64,000 bases of DNA, from contig PDUO01000005.1 in NCBI GenBank assembly GCA_003008705.1, positions 623,997-687,996 of the forward strand, given 5' to 3'. The translations under genes and the position numbers were made by a program. The DNA is from Pezicula radicicola. Its lineage: Eukaryota > Ascomycota > Leotiomycetes > Helotiales > Dermateaceae. The stretch's first letter is position 1. Each line of letters opens with the position of its first letter. The notes beneath the pieces are model-generated. The model was not told the DNA's origin. It did not search any database and saw nothing but the letters and a program-made list of their open reading frames with translations. Of the stretch, positions 58,451 to 64,000 are shown piece after piece.

Positions 58451-59239
58451 ATGATAACTGGAGGTTGGCTTGAACTTCAACTCTGCACTACACTGCTTAA
58501 TTGTACGGTGATGAGCATTGTCAGCATCGGTACATGTGCATATACGGCTTTTCGGGATACAAAACAGAAGAAGAAACAGGAAAAGGATAGGGGGGAGGAG
58601 GGCTTGGATGGGTGTTGTAAGGGAGGATGTTGTTGCGGAGGATGTCGGGATGGTAGAAGAGATGGTAGCAGAGATGGAGAGAAAGTTGAGCATGTGTTGC
58701 ATCAAGGTGCTTGGCTGGCACAGGATGCGGAGCGAATGCCAGTCCGTTGTTTTCAGCACTTACATATGGCCAAGCATTCAACAGTGGATGGATACTCAAG
58801 TTGCAATTGTGTTGAAAGGGCTAGTCTGAAAACGCCAGCGTCAGGAGCAGGTAATAATTACGAGCATTGGCATTCGCAAAGACCCGATGAATCGATCTCT
58901 TACGACCCAATAATGCCTTCGAAAAACGACCCTCATATACCTCGCTACATCCTCATACCTGTCCAGTACGGAGATGCGCTATGGAATGAGAAAAGAGACT
59001 ACCAAGAGCTCAAATGTCATCCAATACCACAATATATACTAGTTCCTGTCTCCTACCAACCATCACTCCAAAGCAGCGCCCACGCTGCTCCTGAGTCTTC
59101 ACATCCGATTCCTCCATGTGATGGATACATCAGCCGCTCAACCAGCTTCTCTACCAACAATAGTTCTTTTTACGGTCATAGGCCACAAAATGAACCCTCG
59201 AGTCACCCCAATCCAATTTGGAGGAAAAAATTGGAATAG
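58451..59239 (+). CDS. Hypothetical membrane-anchored protein with Cys-rich segment
   Basis: Single frame, 262 aa from the first ATG (MITGGWLELQLCTTLLNCTV). An N-terminal hydrophobic helix (about residues 9-35) is followed by a Lys/Glu-rich stretch, a Cys-rich knot (CCKGGCCCGGCRDG) and an RDG repeat (RRDGSRDGE). The rest is polar, with two related motifs, IPRYILIPVQY and IPQYILVPVSY, about 30 residues apart. I recognise no family. The membrane helix with the basic region behind it suggests a signal-anchored protein with most of its length on one side. Evidence is composition and the internal repeat only, and a missed intron is possible at the 3' end. Confidence 0.5.
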   Translation: MITGGWLELQLCTTLLNCTVMSIVSIGTCAYTAFRDTKQKKKQEKDRGEEGLDGCCKGGCCCGGCRDGRRDGSRDGEKVEHVLHQGAWLAQDAERMPVRCFQHLHMAKHSTVDGYSSCNCVERASLKTPASGAGNNYEHWHSQRPDESISYDPIMPSKNDPHIPRYILIPVQYGDALWNEKRDYQELKCHPIPQYILVPVSYQPSLQSSAHAAPESSHPIPPCDGYISRSTSFSTNNSSFYGHRPQNEPSSHPNPIWRKKLE

Positions 59240-60782
59240 ATTAGAAATATCGATAAAGACTATGCTGACTCTCAACTTTGTTGTCGGGATAAAATTGAAA
59301 TCTGTGATGATTCATACTGGCCTTTACTCCCTTAGCCATCCAAAGCCCAAAACTCAATAGGAGGCAGCGTCTACTTTCCATCTTAATCTTTAAGTCTAAG
59401 CCAGTAGAAGACAATCACTTATCCATGACATGGATTAATACTTGGATCTATGTGTTCCGTGAGAAGATATTTCTTCATGCCTAGATTACACCAGGCTCCT
59501 ATGAAAATGATTTTCCAATATGGGAACTGAAGTCAAGTGGATTACTAAAGTCAAGTGACTTATTAAGCTAGAATAACATGAAAGCATCAAATTTTATCTC
59601 TTAATAGTAGAATTCAATTATTGGACCTAACTATTCTATATTATCTCACTCAATCACTAAAAACTCTTTTTCCTTGCATTAAACGCTTTCTCTCTTCTCT
59701 CCGTTATTTCAGCCTTGACCTTCCACCAGTTCTTTCCAAGCCACATTTAACTAACGTCTTTCAAGATCTCTAGTGCTTTATTATACTATCGCCTTTGTAA
59801 GAAACTTATATGGTTGACAATAGTTAAAAACCTAGAATAAATCCAATTGAATTAACAATAACACCGACAAGCAAATCAATATCTGAAATTGAGAGAACTG
59901 TCGTTGAGGTTAGGTTAGGTTAGGCTATGTTCAAAGATAAGAAAGAGCTAGGAAGAGAGACATATAGAAGAAATGTATAGAAGAAGAAGAATAAGAAGAA
60001 GAAGAGGCTATATATAATTTATAAAAAGATACCTACCTACCTACCTACCTACCCTTTTAAGGAAATTTGAAATTGAAAATCAGGATACCAGGTACACAAA
60101 GAAGTGTAAATTTGCAATTAAGGGAGGGATAATAAAAAGATAGTATAAATGAGTTGGTTATATGAAAAGAGTTACCTCAATCAAGTAAACCTCTCAAATC
60201 AACTTACCCACTACCCACCACAAACAAAAAACAAAAAACAGATAGATAAAAACCCGCAACTTTCCCCACTTAACCTTAAACTCCCCATCCCATCCCATCC
60301 CATCCCGTCAACTAACTAGTAGTAGTGTAGTCGCTAATTTGTACGGTAACTTTCCGATGTTTTCGTATCTCCAAATCATAAAGTCCAAACCTAATCCAAA
60401 CCCAAATCTACATAACCACCTTGAATTCTAGCAAGTGCTGATGTAAGATTCTGGGTTTAGGTATGATGGGTACCTACTTCAAGACCTGTGGAAGAGTATG
60501 GTATGCTTATATGTAATTTCACTCACTGAACTGGGGGTTTGTTTAATGGGATATACTAATTATACTGTATTATCAGGCTTATAAGTACGCGGCTACGATC
60601 CAACGCCCACACTCAAGTGCTGGCTCAAACTCTGTACACCGGTACATCTTTCTAAAGAGAGCGTGCTAAAATCAAATCATAATCAGTCGTTAATTCTACG
60701 CATATCTAGGAACATGTCAAAACGGAAAAACGCCACCACTCCTATCGTCTATCGTTTCTCATCGTAAAACTACCCTGTAGTT
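59240..60782. other. Convergent intergenic region rich in microsatellites
   Basis: About 1.5 kb. It holds GGTTA x3 at about 59909-59925, GAA-type repeats at about 59980-60008, (ACCT)n at 60031-60053, (CCCAT)n at about 60283-60306, and degenerate AAGTCAAGTG(G/A)ATTACT motifs at 59530-59570. No gene is seen. Confidence 0.6.
60031..60053. repeat. (ACCT)n microsatellite
   Basis: Nearly six exact ACCT units in the 3' flank between the hypothetical gene and the aminotransferase gene. Confidence 0.9.
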
Positions 60783-62823
60783 TTAGCAGCCCAAGCTCAA
60801 GTCAGCGAAAGCTTCTTCCATCTCAGCAGTGCTTGTCGGTGGTTCAATTTTGTCCAAATCCTTTCGATCTTTAATCTTCCAGAACGCCGCAACACCTGCC
60901 GCAAAGGCCTCAGCAAACGTTCCTAGAACATCCTCGTCAACAGCGGCGAAGCATGCTCTAAAGTACTGCCATCCCATCTCGTTACGGATCTCTTCGGTTG
61001 GAGAGAAAGAGGCACCAGGAGATACGAGACACAGATAAGGCTTGGAAGCCAGGAAAATCCAAAGGCTGCGTGCGATCAGAGGACCATTCTGACCAATAAC
61101 TGACCAAAGGGGATGTGTTTCAAAGTGCATTTGTATCCAAACAAACATGCCACCCCGAGGCCAGTCGAAGGAGTACATTTTTGTTTTTGAAATCACAGCC
61201 CACTCATTGTCAAGAGATCGAGTTGGAGTTTGCTGCTTCAGCTGGTAGCGTCCTGCTTCGAAAGCGGAACACATCTTGTTCATTCGGCGCTCATACTCAC
61301 CACGAAGGCCCTCAAGCCAACGGACCCAGCCAGACATTTGCCATCCTGTAAAGGCTTGTGCTTCAGCTTTGGTTTTTGGCCGAGATTGAACATGTGCCTG
61401 TGGTCCCATGACTAGCTCGGCGGTCACGGATTGGACAAAACCAGAAGGTTGTTGGGTGGAGGTCTCTGTGATACGGAGAATGCGCTCGATTATTGCAGGC
61501 TGGCCTGTAATCCAGCCGAGACGACAGCCTGGGGCTACTGTTTTGGAAAAGGTGTCGAGACGTAGAACTCGTCCATCAGTATCTACATTCAGATAAGAGG
61601 GGACAAGGGAGTCAATAAATGGGTAGCCCGACTTCTTCGCAAATGTCTCAATGCCAGCGTTGAGTGGGAGTGGAGGAGCTGTGTTACGAGCTGCTGCTTC
61701 TTCGACTGCCGCCGAAGGGAATTGGAGGTACCAGTATGGATCATCTTCAATTATGATGACGTCGTATTTGCTGCAGATTGCGTAAAGATCTCTACGACGC
61801 TGGATGGAAATGACACCGCTTGTGGGGTTTTGTCCCATACTTATGAAAGTAAGTACAAATACATGCCATATTGCCGTGGGAGGTTGCTTACGTTACGGTG
61901 TACATGAGATGAGGACGCTTGCCCTTCGACTCGTCCCAGTTGGCAAGTACATCCTCGAGACCACCTGGACCCTCTGGCAGCATACCCTCAAGGTCAATCT
62001 TGACGGGTACAATTTGTAAACCTCCTATTTCAGTGTTAGCAGAGCATATCAGGTTGCGACAGATTCAACAAACTTGGACGGGCGTTTTGAACAGCATTCG
62101 TATAGGCAAATTCTTCGACTAATATTCCTTCACGCTCTCTAATCCAGTCTCTCTCCGCGCTCCACGAGTTGGTCATGCATTCTAGGCACTTTGCCAGTCC
62201 GTCGGTCGCGCCATTTGTAAGGATGATCTCAGCTCCACCAGCGTATGGGATGTTTGGGTGTAGCACCTCGCGCGCAAACTGGCGCAAGAAGGAGTATAGT
62301 GGCGGGTAGCCTTGTGCGGTGCCATACTGTAAGGCTGTTGTCAAATCAATCTTGCGAAGAGGGTCGGTGATACCAGAAAGGTGGGGAACTGTCATATGGG
62401 AGGACGAAGTAGGAGAGGGTTTGGTGGCAGCAGTCCTCGATGCGCCGACTGCATTAGGATCATTTGGGGTGGGTGTCCATCGCTCTGGTTGAGCTATCTG
62501 GGCCTCGAGGGTTTCGTAGGGGAAGTAGGATGGATTTGGAAGACCTATACAAACGTTATCAGCATCTTTTGGTCTGGTAGATGAAACACCACCACCACTA
62601 GATTTGAAGTATGTGGCAACCTTGCCATTGAAGATGGATATAACCTACCGCCAGCCAGATTTCCGATACCTGGAATCGAGAAGAACTTATAGAACTCCTT
62701 CATACTACTCGCCTCACGGGCTTTCGTCACCCTCGAGAAGTGGTGACTTAGATCTGCAGGCGGTTGTGGTCCGCTAGACGCAGGAGTTGCATATTGCTGG
62801 GTGATATATTCGAATTCCGCCAT
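60783..62823 (-). CDS. ARO8: Aromatic aminotransferase, Aro8 type (PLP fold type I)
   Basis: Four exons: 62823-62649, 62544-62074, 62024-61892, 61839-60783; 611 aa with consistent phases. The N-terminus (MAEFEYITQQYATP) leads to FSIPGIGNLAGGLPNPSYFP and LQYGTAQGYPPLYSFLRQF, then EIILTNGATDGLAKCLE. The cofactor site follows: MGQNPTSG (Asn), IIIEDDPYWYLQFP (Asp, Tyr), the PLP lysine in LDTFSKTVAPGCRLGW, and the domain-closing PRGGMFVWIQ. The C-terminal Arg that binds the substrate carboxylate is in EMGWQYFRACFA. Such enzymes transaminate Phe, Tyr, Trp and 2-aminoadipate or kynurenine in the cytosol. Which substrate this one prefers is not shown. The second intron has a weak GTTTGT donor. Confidence 0.93.
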
Positions 62824-64000
62824 AGTTCACGTTGGATGATTGAAATGAAATTTGTTTAATCTACATTCGGGTGCAAGATGAAATGGAGAGAGAATGAGTG
62901 ACAGAGATAGAGCGTGGAAAGAAAGAGTCTGGTTGGATTGGAAGGGCGTGGGCCTCAACACCGCATCATCACTTGCAGCTTCCTTCGATAAGAAAGATAA
63001 AGGGCAGGGCACACCGGTACACACACGGCCTGTTTTTGCTCCTTACAAAGCATGCACGGAGTTCGGTTCGGAGTACATTCTGTGCCTTGGCCGTGATAAT
63101 TCCACCTCTTTGCCGAACGAAACGCGAGAAACTGCTTCATCGAGCGGTATAATAGATGTCATATAGTGATAGTTGAGGTGTGGGCGTAGCAGAAGCTTGT
63201 CGGAGTTTGGAAGGAGACTTTGATTGATAACGCAGCGCTAAGCGAGCTCCAACCCCTTTTGCTCTCCCACCAATTCCTCACTCATTCATCCGCTTTCTCT
63301 ATATTGATACTAACAAGATCCTTCTTTTTGCTCAATCAAGTGCCGTATCCCAGTGCAGGACCTCAAGTCAGGAACCCTCTGTGCTTCCTCCCAGAATCCC
63401 AACTCTCCGCTTTTCGATGTAGCAAGGCTACATAACGTAAGATGACGACTTCCTTGCGCCAGAATGGCAGAATGCACGATATTTAGCCGATCTTACAATC
63501 GTCTCCTTCTTTCTTTCTTTCTTTTCTTCTCTCGTTCGTGTGCACGATATGCGGGGCCCCCTGAGTGCGTTCACGATTCGGGATTGTAGAGGGTTCGGTT
63601 TCTGCTCCCGTGGTTGGGTGGTTGGTTGCTTTTACCAGGGCGGCGGAGGTTGGTTGGGGGTCAATTGCTACCCCATGGGCTTACGCAGCAGTCAGATTCA
63701 AGAGCCTGCATTCTATGTAGATCTAGTATAAGCGGTCGGGCTTGTCCTCAGCGGAACGTAAATGAATCAGCCTCCAACTGGTGTATTGATTCTCCAGGTC
63801 TGGTCTTAGTTTCAGGCATAGAAGCAATGTTTGGCTGTTTGTTAAAGGCTCTGTAGGTTGTAGAGACTGGATCGAATTCTGTTCAGACTTTCGCGCTTGA
63901 GACCCATGTTAGCAATGTATCTTATTCTATATGTCAGGTATGGATGGGCTTGAGCTGAGTACTAGAATAGCCTAAAGTTACCTGTGGTATTGTGTTAGCC
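62824..64000. other. Upstream region of the aminotransferase gene
   Basis: About 1.2 kb to the window edge. It holds a pyrimidine tract of TTTC units near 63503-63530. No supported gene; the frames seen are short and mutually overlapping. Confidence 0.5.

Noticed and set aside
1..64000. tRNA, rRNA and CRISPR signals
   Set aside because: Scanned by eye for T-loop GGTTCRA motifs, rRNA-like text and regularly spaced identical repeats. None was convincing, but a covariance-model scan would be needed to exclude tRNAs.

Overview
The window is nuclear DNA of a filamentous ascomycete (Pezizomycotina). Genes carry short spliceosomal introns with GT..AG borders and TAAC/TAAT-type branch points. The families present (LaeA-like methyltransferase, NmrA, BCS1-like AAA protein, Zn2Cys6 regulator, DUF7708-type gene) are typical of that group, and compact GC-balanced gene blocks alternate with AT-rich gene-empty stretches. 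A Leotiomycete-like source is my guess only. All exon coordinates were derived by eye from reading frames and splice signals.

Layout: (1) 0-7.2 kb: a small conserved-looking protein, a nine-exon LaeA-like methyltransferase, a truncated membrane-protein gene and a WD40 protein of the MORG1 type. (2) 7.2-19.3 kb: twelve kilobases without a supportable gene, holding four exact interstitial telomere units, AT-rich DNA, a perfect 25-bp hairpin and pentamer repeats. It leads into (3) a large Zn2Cys6 transcription factor (19.3-22.0 kb). (4) 22-28.8 kb: a second, very AT-rich, gene-poor block with degenerate tandem repeats. (5) 28.8-42.9 kb: a dense block with a PAS-PAS-receiver protein that looks like a hybrid histidine kinase lacking its kinase core, a Tlg1-type SNARE, a BCS1-like AAA ATPase, a PP2A B56 regulatory subunit and TFIIIC subunit tau95/Tfc1. 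(6) 43.2-47.4 kb: a decayed island with a DUF7708-plus-NTPase pseudogene and an AAA+ C-terminal remnant, both carrying in-frame stops of the C-to-T kind, and AT-rich repeats. (7) 47.5-64 kb: a METTL25-type methyltransferase, NmrA, a second NmrA-like protein, a hypothetical membrane-anchored protein and an Aro8-type aminotransferase.

Most intact genes are unlinked housekeeping or regulatory functions: vesicle fusion, Pol III transcription, phosphatase targeting, nitrogen metabolite control and aromatic amino acid transamination. I see no biosynthetic cluster and no operon-like arrangement. The most unusual items are the kinase-less hybrid-kinase derivative at 28.8-30.8 kb, the decayed DUF7708/AAA island, the interstitial telomere tract and the long regulatory-looking desert upstream of the Zn2Cys6 factor.
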